Source: Bacillota bacterium (GTDB lineage: Bacteria > Bacillota > Clostridia > Christensenellales > CAG-138). From it: DNA of 64,000 nt. How positions within the stretch are numbered: the stretch's first letter is position 1; each line of letters opens with the position of its first letter. A program made the translations under genes and the position numbers. The DNA lies in contig JAEWCL010000021.1 of NCBI GenBank assembly GCA_023390655.1, forward strand, positions 89,060 through 153,059, given 5' to 3'. Positions 25,440 to 33,971 of the stretch are shown in pieces. The notes beneath the pieces were generated by a model. It was not told the origin of the DNA, searched no databases, and saw nothing but the letters and a program-made list of their open reading frames with translations.

Positions 25440-26691
25440 GATTTTTCAGGCGGTCGTTTTTCTCAGGACATTCGCCATAGGCATTATGGCGCCGGTGCTC
25501 GCGCTGGCACTGCTTGCGCATGGCGCTTCTATCAGCACCATTTCGCTGCTGCTTGGCGCATATTCCCTGACGGTGATCGTTATGGAGTTTCCAAGCGGCG
25601 TGTTTGCAGACCTCTGCGGCAGAAAAAAGGCGTTTTTGCTTTCTGCCATCCTTTATCTGGTTTGCTTTACCATTGTGCTCTTTTCAAAATCCATGCCCGC
25701 GCTGCTGGTTGCCATGGTTGTAAACGGCTTGGGGCGCGCGTTTTCTTCCGGCAGCATTGAGGCCTTGGCCATTGATGATGCGGTCGCAAACGGGGCCATC
25801 CTTGCAAAGGTGACGGGCCAGCTCTCCATACTGGAAAGCGCAGGTCTTGCGGCGGGGGCGCTCGCGGGCGGCTGGCTGTCCGGCATTGGGGCGGCGTATA
25901 CCGGCAATATCCTTGGGAGCCTTGCGTTGTATGGGCTGCTGTTGTTCCTGGCGCTGTTTTTTGTAAAAGAACAGCGGATGCAGGCGGAACATGAAGCGGA
26001 AACCACCGGTTCCCGCATCGGTGCGCAGGTGAGGGAAAGCGTCGCATTCATGGCGCAAAAGGGGCTGGTGCGCGTACTGCTTGTGTTTGCGTTCCTCACG
26101 GGCTTTGCGCTGCTTTCGATAGAAACCTACTGGCAGCCCGCGCTCAATGCGCTTTCCCCTGCCCCCTGGTTGTTGGGGGCAGTCAGCTTTGCGGGGTTTT
26201 TCTGCACCATCCTCGGCAGCAAGGCGGTCGAGTGCGCGCTTGTCAAAAAGCCCGAACACGGCGTGATATGGCTGCTTGCCGGTAAGGCGATGTTTGGCGT
26301 CTGCCTGATTGTCCTGCTGTTCCAGTTCCAAACGCCGTTCTTTGTCGGTGTGTATATGCTTAGTTATCTGTTCCTTGGCGGCACGAGCGTTGCGGAAAAC
26401 ACGCTGCTCAACGGGATGGTGGCGCCCAGCCGGCGGGCGAGCATCCTCTCCCTGTCTTCCTTTGTGCTCCAGATCGGCGGGCTTTTTGCTTCCCTGACCG
26501 GCTATGTGGTGAGCGCGCGGATGGCGTATCGGAACATGTGGCTGATTGCGGGCCTGCTGCTCCTGTCTGGCGTCGCGGCGTTCACGCTGGTACACGCAAA
26601 GCAGCGCCTCCGGAAAAAAGAGGAGAACGTGCAGGAGCCGCTGGTGGAGGAGCAAGTGGAAGAAACACCGGAAATGAAGCAGGAAATATAG
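25432..26691 (+). CDS. MFS transporter (drug/efflux type)
   Basis: 419 aa with about 12 hydrophobic helices. The MFS loop 2-3 signature appears as GVFADLCGRKKAF near residue 60. The C-terminus is a charged cytoplasmic tail with many Glu (EEQVEETPEMKQEI). The start ATG overlaps the regulator stop region, with GGAGG upstream, so expression is coupled. It probably exports a toxic small molecule; substrate unknown. Confidence 0.88.
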   Translation: MRRIFQAVVFLRTFAIGIMAPVLALALLAHGASISTISLLLGAYSLTVIVMEFPSGVFADLCGRKKAFLLSAILYLVCFTIVLFSKSMPALLVAMVVNGLGRAFSSGSIEALAIDDAVANGAILAKVTGQLSILESAGLAAGALAGGWLSGIGAAYTGNILGSLALYGLLLFLALFFVKEQRMQAEHEAETTGSRIGAQVRESVAFMAQKGLVRVLLVFAFLTGFALLSIETYWQPALNALSPAPWLLGAVSFAGFFCTILGSKAVECALVKKPEHGVIWLLAGKAMFGVCLIVLLFQFQTPFFVGVYMLSYLFLGGTSVAENTLLNGMVAPSRRASILSLSSFVLQIGGLFASLTGYVVSARMAYRNMWLIAGLLLLSGVAAFTLVHAKQRLRKKEENVQEPLVEEQVEETPEMKQEI

Positions 26692-26716
26692 GTTGGGGCG
26701 CTGCCCTGCAGAAAGC

Positions 26717-26751
26717 AAAAGAGCGGAGGGCCAAGGCCCTCCGCTCTTTTT
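26717..26751. terminator. Bidirectional terminator between MFS gene and yhaM
   Basis: AAAAGAGCGGAGGGCC-AA-GGCCCTCCGCTCTTTT, 12-bp stem flanked by A- and T-runs, serving both convergent genes. Confidence 0.93.
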
Positions 26752-26766
26752 AGATATACGTTTACT

Positions 26767-27729
26767 TTACTTGATATCCCCATGCCCGTGCTGGTACATC
26801 TGGCGGTTGTCAAGCGCCCATATTCGCTCGGAGAACCCGCCCTTGGGTACGCCGGAAAGCGCATCGAACATTTCATAGAGCCTACTATCCAGCATATCAA
26901 GGTGTGCAAGCAGTTCCGCCTCCGGGAACATCGGCCCCTTGGGGCTGCCGTATTCCGGCACGCTGTGGTGGGAAAGGATCATATGCTGGACGAGCATGCA
27001 CAGCTCCTGCGGGATGTCCAAAAGCTCACACGCGGAGCCCACCATATTTACGCCCAGGCTGATATGGCCGATCAGCTGCCCTGCAGGCGTATAGCCGCCC
27101 GCAAGCCCAAGCGCACCCGTATCCATCTCTACAAGCTTTGCGATATCGTGTAACATCGCCCCTGCGTAAACAAGCTCCGCGTCGATCATGGGATAAAGCG
27201 GGATAAGCGCCTTTGCGGCCTGCACAATGGAAAGCGTGTGGTGCAATAACCCGCCCCGCGTCGCGTGGTGGAGTTTGACGGCGGCGGGCGCGCGCAACAG
27301 CTGCTCCTTATTGGTGCGCAGCAGGTACTGCACCAGCCGCCTTAAATCATCGTCCGCAAACGCTTCCGCCGTTTCAAACAGCTCCGTATACATCCATTCC
27401 GGGTCAAACGGCGCGCAGGGCACCAAGAGCGCCATATCCACATCGTCGGTCGGCGCTGCGCCGCGCATCTTATCGATTTTGAGCTGCTCCGCGTCCTTCC
27501 AGACGTTGATGCTACCCTTAAGCCAGATCACCTGGTCCGCATCAAATACGCCGTGCTGCTGGGCGTTATAATCCCAGAGCTTTGCGTCCGCCTCGCCCTC
27601 GCAGTCGGCAAGCACCAGGTCAAGATACGCGCTGCCCTTGATGTTCGTTTTAATTTGGACGCTTTTAACAATGCAAAAGCCCTCGACGTTTGCGCCCTCC
27701 GCCGTGCTCAAAAGCCGCATTCTGGCCAT
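26767..27729 (-). CDS. yhaM: YhaM-type 3'-5' exoribonuclease (OB fold + HD domain)
   Basis: 320 aa, near the 314 of Bacillus YhaM. Residues 10-95 form an OB nucleic-acid-binding fold (VKTNIKGSAYLDLVLADCEG-like, DADQVIWLKGSINVWKD). Residues ~150-300 hold a metal-dependent HD phosphohydrolase: LLHHTLSIV, AGAMLHDIAKL, GHISLG and ILSHHSVPEYG. The enzyme degrades RNA and single-stranded DNA from the 3' end in the cytoplasm. The ATG at 27729 has GGGGAGAAC upstream; the open frame continues upstream only through repeat W and is not coding. Confidence 0.9.
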   Translation of the reverse strand: MARMRLLSTAEGANVEGFCIVKSVQIKTNIKGSAYLDLVLADCEGEADAKLWDYNAQQHGVFDADQVIWLKGSINVWKDAEQLKIDKMRGAAPTDDVDMALLVPCAPFDPEWMYTELFETAEAFADDDLRRLVQYLLRTNKEQLLRAPAAVKLHHATRGGLLHHTLSIVQAAKALIPLYPMIDAELVYAGAMLHDIAKLVEMDTGALGLAGGYTPAGQLIGHISLGVNMVGSACELLDIPQELCMLVQHMILSHHSVPEYGSPKGPMFPEAELLAHLDMLDSRLYEMFDALSGVPKGGFSERIWALDNRQMYQHGHGDIK

Positions 27730-27762
27730 AGTATGTTCTCCCCTCGCCAGCACGGCGCTGTA

Positions 27763-27914
27763 GCCAATACCAACTCCAACATGCATGCATCGCCACGGCG
27801 GTTCTTTCGCGCGGGGCAGCCGCCTTCCGCTCGGCGCAATCGAATACGCTTCGCTTCGGCTCCCTGCACCGCAGTAAAAATTCCGTTTTAAACGCATGCA
27901 TGCGCTCCATTGGT
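27763..27914 (-). repeat. MITE-like repeat W, copy 1
   Basis: 152 bp bounded by inverted GCCAAT...ATTGGT. It shares CCAACTC, ATGCATC, GCGGTTCTTTCGCGC and TTCGCTTCGGCTCC-like blocks in order with 52547-52691. It lies immediately upstream of yhaM. Confidence 0.6.
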
Positions 27915-28076
27915 ACTCCAGCGCCGCACGTAAAAAGTCTGTTATTTACCCAGTATAGCAGACGGCGCAATAAAAGGAAAACGCGAATCTTCGGGGGCAT
28001 TCCCGCTTTTGTTCCGTTTACATTCAATCGAAAATACGCTAAAGTAAAAAAGTGCCCGCATGGTGGGAATTTGTCA

Positions 28077-28105
28077 TTGACACGGTGTAAGGATTGTGTT
28101 AGATT
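28077..28105 (+). promoter_or_regulatory. Promoter of the rpmG-secE-nusG cluster
   Basis: TTGACA (28077-28082), 17 bases, TAGATT (28100-28105). The leader then has a CCCCGC-AA-GGGG hairpin with a T-rich tail at 28118-28137, possibly an attenuator. Confidence 0.7.
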
Positions 28106-28202
28106 TGAAAAGGTCACCCCGCAAGGGGCTTTCTTTTGATGAGCCAAATTTGTTTGACGAACGGCACGGGCACGGCCGTTTGAATTCCGGGAGGTAAGGA
28201 TT

Positions 28203-28352
28203 ATGCGCGTTAAGATCACATTGGCCTGCACCGAGTGCAAGCAGAGGAACTACAATACCTTTAAAAACAAGAAGAATGACCCGGACAGGCTGGAGTTCAG
28301 CAAGTATTGCCGCTTCTGCCGCAAGCACACCACACACAGGGAATCCAAGTAA
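28203..28352 (+). CDS. rpmG: 50S ribosomal protein L33, zinc-binding type
   Basis: 49 aa, MRVKITLACTECKQRNYNTF and so on. Two CxxC pairs (ACTEC and YCRFC) make this the zinc-containing L33 form. GGGAGG precedes the ATG. It heads the secE-nusG-rplKAJL cluster, the usual Firmicutes order. The genome may encode a zinc-free copy elsewhere, as often happens. Confidence 0.96.
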   Translation: MRVKITLACTECKQRNYNTFKNKKNDPDRLEFSKYCRFCRKHTTHRESK

Positions 28353-28410
28353 TCGCTTCTCATAAAGCCATACATTTGGATGAAAATAACTGCAATGGGG
28401 GATACTATCC

Positions 28411-28677
28411 ATGGCGAACAACGAAATAAAGCCTGCCGATAAAAAAGCAGCCGACAAGAAACCGGCAAAGGCGAAGAATCCTTCCCGCCTCCGCCCGCTG
28501 CACTATTTCAAAGAAGTTGCGGGTGAAGTGAAAAAGCTCAGCTGGCCTACGTGGAAGGAACTGTTCTCCCGTACGGGCGCGGTGGTTGCGTTTGTCGTTG
28601 CCATGGCTGTGCTCATCGGCGTGCTGGATCTTCTGTTCTCGCAGGGCGTCAGGCTGATCGCGCTCATCGGCGCGTAA
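28411..28677 (+). CDS. secE: Preprotein translocase subunit SecE
   Basis: 88 aa: a Lys/Ala-rich N-terminal tail of ~28 residues, the amphipathic helix with FKEVAGEVKKLSWPTWKELF, and a single membrane helix (AVVAFVVAMAVLIGVLDLLF). The SWPT motif is diagnostic. It clamps SecY in the membrane channel. The weak GGGG ribosome site at 28396 fits its low demand. Confidence 0.95.
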   Translation: MANNEIKPADKKAADKKPAKAKNPSRLRPLHYFKEVAGEVKKLSWPTWKELFSRTGAVVAFVVAMAVLIGVLDLLFSQGVRLIALIGA

Positions 28678-28751
28678 CGGCTTGTGTTGCTTCTGCCGCG
28701 CTGTCTTTTGTATAAACGGCGCATGCTTTTTTGAAAGGAGGCCGGAGTGCT

Positions 28752-29273
28752 ATGAGTGAAGAGGCCAAGTGGTATGTTGTGCATACCTATTCCGGCTACG
28801 AAAACAAGGTAAAGGAAGACCTGGAAAAATCCGTGGAGAACATGGGCCTGCAGGAGCAGATTCTGGAGGTCAAGTATCCGACGGAGGAAACCATTGAGGT
28901 CGGCAAAAACGGCAAAAAGAAGACAATGCTGCGCAAGGTGTATCCCGGCTATGTTATGGTTAAGATGATCATGACGGATAAGACCTGGTATGTCGTGCGC
29001 AATACCCGCGGCGTGACGGGCTTCGTCGGGCCGGGCAGCAAGCCCATCCCCCTGACGGATGAAGAGGTCACGGCAATGGGTGTCGAGCGTATCCCCATCG
29101 TCCTCAATATCGAGGTGGGCGAAAACGTGCGCGTTGTCTCCGGGCCTTTGGAGAAATTCATCGGCCGTGTCGAAGCGCTGGACGCCGAGCGTCAGAAAAT
29201 CAAGCTTACGGTCTCCATGTTTGGCCGCGAAACGCCCGTGGAGCTGGACTTTGTACAGGTCCAGAAGCTGTAA
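28752..29273 (+). CDS. nusG: Transcription termination/antitermination protein NusG
   Basis: 173 aa. NGN domain (KWYVVHTYSGYENKVKEDLE, YPGYVMVKM, VRNTRGVTGFVG) and a C-terminal KOW domain (GENVRVVSGPLEKFIGRVEA). It binds RNA polymerase and couples it to the ribosome or Rho. The ATG at 28752 has GAAAGGAGG upstream; the open frame upstream of it is not used. Confidence 0.96.
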   Translation: MSEEAKWYVVHTYSGYENKVKEDLEKSVENMGLQEQILEVKYPTEETIEVGKNGKKKTMLRKVYPGYVMVKMIMTDKTWYVVRNTRGVTGFVGPGSKPIPLTDEEVTAMGVERIPIVLNIEVGENVRVVSGPLEKFIGRVEALDAERQKIKLTVSMFGRETPVELDFVQVQKL

Positions 29274-29285
29274 CCCATTCGTCTC

Positions 29286-29307
29286 AAAGAATCCTTCGGA
29301 TTTTTTG
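29286..29307 (+). terminator. Weak terminator/attenuator between nusG and rplK
   Basis: AAAGAATCC-TTC-GGATTTTTTG: short stem with a six-T run, likely partial. Confidence 0.6.
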
Positions 29308-29374
29308 ATATAAAGTGGGAGGGGGCGGCACCCCGTTTACCACAAACTACAATTTACAGTAGGAGGAAACTGCA

Positions 29375-29800
29375 ATGGCAAAGAAGATCACAGGCTATGT
29401 GAAGCTTCAGATTCCCGCCGGCAAAGCGACGCCGGCACCGCCGGTCGGCCCCGCGTTGGGCCAGCACGGCGTCAACATCATGGGCTTCTGCAAGGAGTTC
29501 AATGAGCGCACCGCAAAACAGGTGGGGTTGATCATCCCCGTCGTTATCACTGTGTATGCGGACCGTTCCTTTACCTTCATCACCAAGACCCCTCCCGCCG
29601 CGGTTCTGATTAAGAAGGCCGTAGGCATCGAGAGCGGCTCGGGCGTTCCCAACAAGACCAAGGTCGCCACCATCACCAAGGCGCAGGTCAAGGAAATCGC
29701 GGAGCTGAAAATGCCGGACCTCAACGCGGCAAGCGTAGAGGCCGCCATGAGCATGGTCGCAGGCACGGCGCGCAGCATGGGCGTCGTGGTGAGCGACTAA
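29375..29800 (+). CDS. rplK: 50S ribosomal protein L11
   Basis: 141 aa, full length. KLQIPAGKATPAPPVGPALG and GVNIMGFCKEFNERT are the L11 N-terminal signature; the rRNA-binding C-terminal domain follows. It forms the GTPase-associated centre with L10/L7/L12. AGGAGG site; 15 bases before rplA. Confidence 0.97.
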   Translation: MAKKITGYVKLQIPAGKATPAPPVGPALGQHGVNIMGFCKEFNERTAKQVGLIIPVVITVYADRSFTFITKTPPAAVLIKKAVGIESGSGVPNKTKVATITKAQVKEIAELKMPDLNAASVEAAMSMVAGTARSMGVVVSD

Positions 29801-29815
29801 GGGGGAGGAGAAGTT

Positions 29816-30508
29816 ATGAAGCACGGTAAGAAATACGTTGAAAGCAAAAAGCTGATCGACTCTACCCGCCAGTACGACACGCGTGAAGGTCTTGACCTTT
29901 TGCTGCAGACCGCAAAGGCCAAGTTTGATGAATCCGTGGAAGTGCACGTCCGTTTGGGCGTTGACTCCCGCCATGCGGATCAGCAGGTGCGCGGCGCGGT
30001 TGTTCTGCCGCACGGCACGGGCAAAACCGTCCGCGTCCTCGTGTTCGCCAAGGCCGATAAAGCGCGTGAAGCGCTTGAAGCGGGTGCTGATTTCGTAGGC
30101 GACGAGGATCTTGTCAAGAAGATTCAGACGGAAAACTGGTTTGGGTTTGACGTTTGCGTCGCGACGCCTGACATGATGGGTCTCGTCGGCCGCATCGGCC
30201 GCGTACTCGGCCCCAAGGGCCTCATGCCGAACCCCAAGAGCGGTACGGTTACCATGGACGTCACCAAGGCCGTCAAGGACATCAAGGCCGGTAAGGTTGA
30301 GTACCGTCTTGACAAGACCAACATCGTGCACTGCCCCGTCGGCAAGATTTCCTTCGGCACTGAAAAGCTTGAGGAAAACGTCAACACGCTGATGGAAGCC
30401 ATTATCAAGGCCAAGCCGGCAGCCGCAAAGGGCACCTACCTCAAGAGCGTGGTACTGTCCTCCACGATGGGCCCTGGCATCAAGTTCAATCCCCTGCGCT
30501 TTAGCTAA
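29816..30508 (+). CDS. rplA: 50S ribosomal protein L1
   Basis: 230 aa. Signature VRGAVVLPHGTGKTVRVLVF and GRVLGPKGLMPNPKSGTVT. It forms the L1 stalk and in many bacteria represses its own rplKA mRNA. GGGGAGGAG precedes the ATG. Confidence 0.97.
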   Translation: MKHGKKYVESKKLIDSTRQYDTREGLDLLLQTAKAKFDESVEVHVRLGVDSRHADQQVRGAVVLPHGTGKTVRVLVFAKADKAREALEAGADFVGDEDLVKKIQTENWFGFDVCVATPDMMGLVGRIGRVLGPKGLMPNPKSGTVTMDVTKAVKDIKAGKVEYRLDKTNIVHCPVGKISFGTEKLEENVNTLMEAIIKAKPAAAKGTYLKSVVLSSTMGPGIKFNPLRFS

Positions 30509-30523
30509 GCTAAATCCCGGGCA

Positions 30524-30553
30524 TTGACAAATACGCCGGAGCTGTGATATACT
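30524..30553 (+). promoter_or_regulatory. Promoter of rplJ-rplL
   Basis: TTGACA (30524-30529), 18 bases, TATACT (30548-30553), a separate start for the L10-L7/L12 unit. Confidence 0.72.
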
Positions 30554-30555
30554 CC

Positions 30556-30686
30556 GTTCCGGTCATATCCCTTTTTCGCCATAGACAGCAGGTGCGGCAT
30601 GCCGCTTAATTCCCTGCCGAGGTGAGCATAAAGCGTTTTGTATAGGCGCGCTCTCTTGTCTATTTGGCATAGGGAGCGCGTTTTTT
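30556..30686 (+). promoter_or_regulatory. Ribosomal protein L10 leader with terminator
   Basis: A ~130-nt untranslated leader in front of rplJ at the place where Firmicutes carry the L10 leader (autogenous control by L10-L7/L12). It ends in a terminator: CGCGCTC (30647-30653) pairs with GAGCGCG (30674-30680), then TTTTTT. Upstream it has GCAGGTGCGGCATGCCGC-type hairpins. Identification is by position and layout rather than a covariance match. Confidence 0.75.
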
Positions 30687-30754
30687 ATGGTTGTCACCCG
30701 GCTTTTATGTAAGCCGGTAAAGCAATACAGTATGGAAAAGAAGGAGGTGAAACC

Positions 30755-31279
30755 ATGGCAAACGTTCAAATTATCGAGTTGAAGGCTGCCAAGGTCGCCG
30801 AAGTACAGGAGAAGCTCCAAAAGGCCAAATCCGTAATCGTTTTTGATTATCGCGGCCTGACGGTGGAGGAAGTTACCAACCTGCGTAACGAAATGCGTAA
30901 GGCCGACATCGAGTATCTGGTACTCAAGAACGGCATCGTTGAGCGCGCAGCGAACCTTGCGGGCATCGACGCTTCCATCAATGAGATGCTCAAAGGCCCC
31001 AGCGCGTTCGCAATCGCGTATGAGGATGCAGTAGCTCCCGCCAAGATCCTCAAGGATTTCGTCAAGAAGGTCAAGAAGTGCGCCATCAAGGGCGGCGTTG
31101 TGGAAGGCAAGGTTGAAAGCGCTGAGATGATCAACGCTATCGCAGATCTGCCCTCCCGTGAGGTGCTCATCGCCCGCCTGCTGGGCAGCATGATGTCCCC
31201 GATTTCCGGTCTCGCTATCGTGCTCGACCAGATCGCAAAGAAACAGGGCGGCGGCGCCGAAGCCCCCGCTGCGGAATAA
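30755..31279 (+). CDS. rplJ: 50S ribosomal protein L10
   Basis: 174 aa. KAKSVIVFDYRGLTVEEVT, LRNEMRKADIEYLVLKN and GPSAFAIAYED are typical of L10; the Ala/Gly-rich C-terminal helix binds L7/L12 dimers. AAGGAGGTG precedes the ATG. Confidence 0.97.
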   Translation: MANVQIIELKAAKVAEVQEKLQKAKSVIVFDYRGLTVEEVTNLRNEMRKADIEYLVLKNGIVERAANLAGIDASINEMLKGPSAFAIAYEDAVAPAKILKDFVKKVKKCAIKGGVVEGKVESAEMINAIADLPSREVLIARLLGSMMSPISGLAIVLDQIAKKQGGGAEAPAAE

Positions 31280-31324
31280 CAGCCGCGTAATTTAAAAACA
31301 TTAGTACATAAAAGGAGAATTACC

Positions 31325-31693
31325 ATGAATAAGGAGCAGTTGATTGCCGATATCAAGGCGATGTCCGTGTTGGAGCTTTCCGAGCTCGTAAAGGCGCTTG
31401 AGGAAGAATTTGGCGTATCCGCCGCCGCTACCGCGGTTGCCGTTGCCGGTCCCGCCGCCGCTGCCGAAGCAGTGGAAGAGAAGACCGAGTTCGACGCCAT
31501 CCTCAAGGAAGTCGGCCCCGAAAAGATCAAGGTTATCAAGGTTGTGCGCGAGCTGACCGGCCTTGGCCTCAAGGAAGCAAAAGACCTCGTCGACAACGCG
31601 CCCAAGCCCCTTAAGGAAGGCGCTTCCAAGGAAGAGTGCGAGAAGATCGCCGCTGCGTTCAAGGAAGTTGGCGCAACCGTCGAAATCAAATAA
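31325..31693 (+). CDS. rplL: 50S ribosomal protein L7/L12
   Basis: 122 aa: N-terminal dimerisation helix, Ala-rich hinge (residues ~36-52) and the conserved C-terminal domain (EKIKVIKVVRELTGLGLKEA, KDLVDNAPKPLKEG). It recruits elongation factors. A terminator follows, and the next gene is not rpoB. Confidence 0.97.
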   Translation: MNKEQLIADIKAMSVLELSELVKALEEEFGVSAAATAVAVAGPAAAAEAVEEKTEFDAILKEVGPEKIKVIKVVRELTGLGLKEAKDLVDNAPKPLKEGASKEECEKIAAAFKEVGATVEIK

Positions 31694-31709
31694 CTTTGGT
31701 TTTGCATCA

Positions 31710-31742
31710 AAAGGCCTGCAGAGTTTTCTGCGGGTCTTTTTT
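31710..31742 (+). terminator. Terminator of rplJL
   Basis: GGCCTGCAGA-GTTT-TCTGCGGGTC followed by TTTTTTG; stem has two G-U pairs. Confidence 0.82.
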
Positions 31743-31757
31743 GTATGTATAACAGAC

Positions 31758-31791
31758 AAAAAAGCCTGTGCGAAGGCTCGCACAGGCTTTT
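31758..31791 (-). terminator. Terminator of the small lipoprotein gene
   Basis: AAAAGCCTGTGCG-AAGGCT-CGCACAGGCTTTT palindrome, functional in both directions. Confidence 0.88.
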
Positions 31792-31812
31792 CCGGAATGA
31801 GACAATCGGTTG

Positions 31813-32319
31813 TTACGGTTTGGTCGTAGCTTTTGGGGAGGCTGCCGCGTTGTCCGTTACAGCCGGGGAAGCCGCCGCATCGGGGGAAGCTGCCGCATTG
31901 GGGGTGGTGCCTGCTGCATCCGGCGCAAACGTGCCGTTGGGCAGAACATACGCGGTGCCGGTTGTGCCGTCCTGTGCGGTATACTCTACCACATAAGCCT
32001 GCTGGGTACCCTGCATACCGTGTGTAATACGGCTGATGGTTGCACCCGGGTACTTCTCCTGGAGTGCCGCCTTGATGTCCGGCACTTCGCTTTCTTCCAC
32101 AACGGTGCCTTCCGCATAGTTGGGGATGGTCAGCCCGTCGGTGCCGCCCGCATTGCCTCCGGTTCCGGTGCCGCCTGCGTCATCCGGCAGTGCGGAAGGG
32201 GAAATATCGGGGGTCATGCTGGGCAGAGGACTCGCGGTATTCGAGGGCGCAGGGGTTGGCGTACAGCCCGCCGCAAGGACCAGAAATAACACAAGCCCTA
32301 TGCAAAAAAAGCGTTTCAT
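31813..32319 (-). CDS. Small PepSY-like lipoprotein
   Basis: 168 aa. Signal RFFCIGLVLFLVLAAGC with lipobox LAAGC. A Ser/Thr/Pro linker is followed by a short ordered domain (VPDIKAALQEKYPGATISRI, AYVVEYTAQDGTTGTAYVLP) resembling PepSY-type folds, then an Ala/Thr/Pro tail with AAASPDAAASP repeats. Function unknown; PepSY domains often inhibit or chaperone secreted peptidases. AAAGGAGG precedes the chosen ATG at 32319. Divergent from the serpin lipoprotein gene, which is suggestive of a shared envelope role but not proof. Confidence 0.78.
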   Translation of the reverse strand: MKRFFCIGLVLFLVLAAGCTPTPAPSNTASPLPSMTPDISPSALPDDAGGTGTGGNAGGTDGLTIPNYAEGTVVEESEVPDIKAALQEKYPGATISRITHGMQGTQQAYVVEYTAQDGTTGTAYVLPNGTFAPDAAGTTPNAAASPDAAASPAVTDNAAASPKATTKP

Positions 32320-32534
32320 GGTTTTCCTCCTTTGATTGATGGCGCGCCTGTAAAAAGGCACGCTGCGGGTTATCCCGCTGTCATTCGGGCATAGTATGCC
32401 CATACGCACAAGATTGTAAACTTTTGCGGTAGATTCGGAACCGCAACGGCATCATTTGCGTATAAGCAATGTAAGAAAAAAACGATGCGGTTTTCGAATA
32501 GCTGCAGGAAGAGCAAAGAACAGGAGGATATGCA

Positions 32535-33845
32535 ATGAAACAACTCAGACAATACTTGTCGTTTGCGCTTGCGGCTGTGTTTCTGTTTGCGTTTGGGTGC
32601 GCGGCACCAAGTCAACCCGTTTCTACCCCCGCGCCTACGGAGTCGGCGGAGCCGGTCAACGCAAAGCCCTTAAGCATGCCGGAGCTGGGCGCGGCAAAGC
32701 CGCTGCTTGCGCCGGATTATGAAACTCCCCAGAGGCTTGGCAACGGCATTAACGCGTTTACGTTTGCGCTTGCAAACAAGCTCCATAAAAAAGGCGAAAA
32801 CATGGTGCTTTCCCCGTTTTCCGTCTGGATGACGCTTGCGGCACTTGCAAACGCGACGGATGAGGCGGCACTGCCGGAGCTCTTAAAAGCGCTCCATGTT
32901 GACCTGAGCGTGGAGGAACTCAATGCCTCCGTCTCCAGGATGCTGTATAGCCTCAGTGGCAACGAGGGTGCAGATGGCTACAACCCGCTTTCCATTGCAA
33001 ACGCGGTGTTTGTGGATCAATCCGCAACTCTCCAAAAAGAGTTTGCACAGAATTTCCTGGATTACTACCGCGGTACGGCGATGAATGTGGATATGCAAAG
33101 CCCTGCGGCCATTAAGGCCATCAACGATTGGGCAAGCGAGCACACAGACGGCCTCATTACGGACATTGTCAAGGAAATCCCGCAGGATACCATCGTTGCC
33201 TTGGCAAACGCCGTTTATTTCAGCGACCGCTGGGCGTTGGAATTTGATGAAAAGCTGACTGAGGATATGGCATTCCACGGTACCGGCTCGGACGCAACGG
33301 TTCCCTTTATGCTGCGCGAGGGTGACGCCATCCCCTATTATGCGGATGACACGCTCCAGGCGGTGAACCTTCGGATGAAGACCGGAAGCGGCATGTACAT
33401 CCTGCTGCCCAAGGACGGCGATGCGGATGCGCTGCTTGCGCGGATGGACGCGGAGGCGTTTTCCAGGATCGTGTCCGATACGGCGCCCACAACGGGTAAG
33501 CTACTGCTGCCAAGGTTCTCGTTACAATCCGACCTGAAGCTGAACGAGGCGCTAAAAGAATTGGGCGTACCGCTGCTGGATGAAAGCAGCCCCGCGCTCC
33601 GTAAACTGGTGCAGGGAACGGATGCGTTCATCGGGTCTTCCTTGCATCAGGCGACCATCAACGTGGATGAAAAGGGCACGACAGCCGCCGCAGTCACGGT
33701 GGAACTAATTGAGCCGACCTCCATGCCGCTTGCGACAGAGCCGTTCTCCATGGTATGCGACAAACCCTTTGTATTTGTACTTTACCAGTGGACGGCGGAA
33801 ACCGGGGAGCAGACGCTCTTCACCGGCGTTGTGAACCAGCTGTGA
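32535..33845 (+). CDS. Serpin-family protease inhibitor, lipoprotein
   Basis: 436 aa. Signal with lipobox LFAFGC (Cys about residue 22), then a full serpin fold (~380 residues): FTFALANKLHKKGENMVLSP, SIANAVFVDQ, LANAVYFSDRW, LPRFSLQSD. The reactive-centre hinge DEKGTTAAAVTVE (about 378-390) has the small residues that allow loop insertion, so it should be a working inhibitor; the scissile bond lies in the following EPTSMPLA stretch, suggesting a Thr/Ser/Met P1 and therefore an elastase/chymotrypsin/subtilisin-like target. The family normally captures serine proteases at the cell surface. AGGAGG precedes the ATG. Confidence 0.92.
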   Translation: MKQLRQYLSFALAAVFLFAFGCAAPSQPVSTPAPTESAEPVNAKPLSMPELGAAKPLLAPDYETPQRLGNGINAFTFALANKLHKKGENMVLSPFSVWMTLAALANATDEAALPELLKALHVDLSVEELNASVSRMLYSLSGNEGADGYNPLSIANAVFVDQSATLQKEFAQNFLDYYRGTAMNVDMQSPAAIKAINDWASEHTDGLITDIVKEIPQDTIVALANAVYFSDRWALEFDEKLTEDMAFHGTGSDATVPFMLREGDAIPYYADDTLQAVNLRMKTGSGMYILLPKDGDADALLARMDAEAFSRIVSDTAPTTGKLLLPRFSLQSDLKLNEALKELGVPLLDESSPALRKLVQGTDAFIGSSLHQATINVDEKGTTAAAVTVELIEPTSMPLATEPFSMVCDKPFVFVLYQWTAETGEQTLFTGVVNQL

Positions 33846-33887
33846 TACTTGTTCACACATCGTTCATGGAGAAGGAACACGCTCCGT

Positions 33888-33916
33888 TTGCAAACCCCAA
33901 CCCGTTTTGCTATGCT
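33888..33916 (+). promoter_or_regulatory. Promoter of the ECF sigma factor gene
   Basis: TTGCAA (33888-33893), 17 bases, TATGCT (33911-33916). The predicted RNA start near 33923 argues against the upstream ATG at 33927. Confidence 0.5.
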
Positions 33917-33971
33917 ATAACTACGTATGGAATTAGCAATACGCATGGAAGGGGGCGCGGCAGGAACGCGG

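Noticed and set aside
27730..27897. N-terminal extension of YhaM
   Set aside because: Extension lies in repeat W; the start at 27729 has the ribosome site and matches family length.
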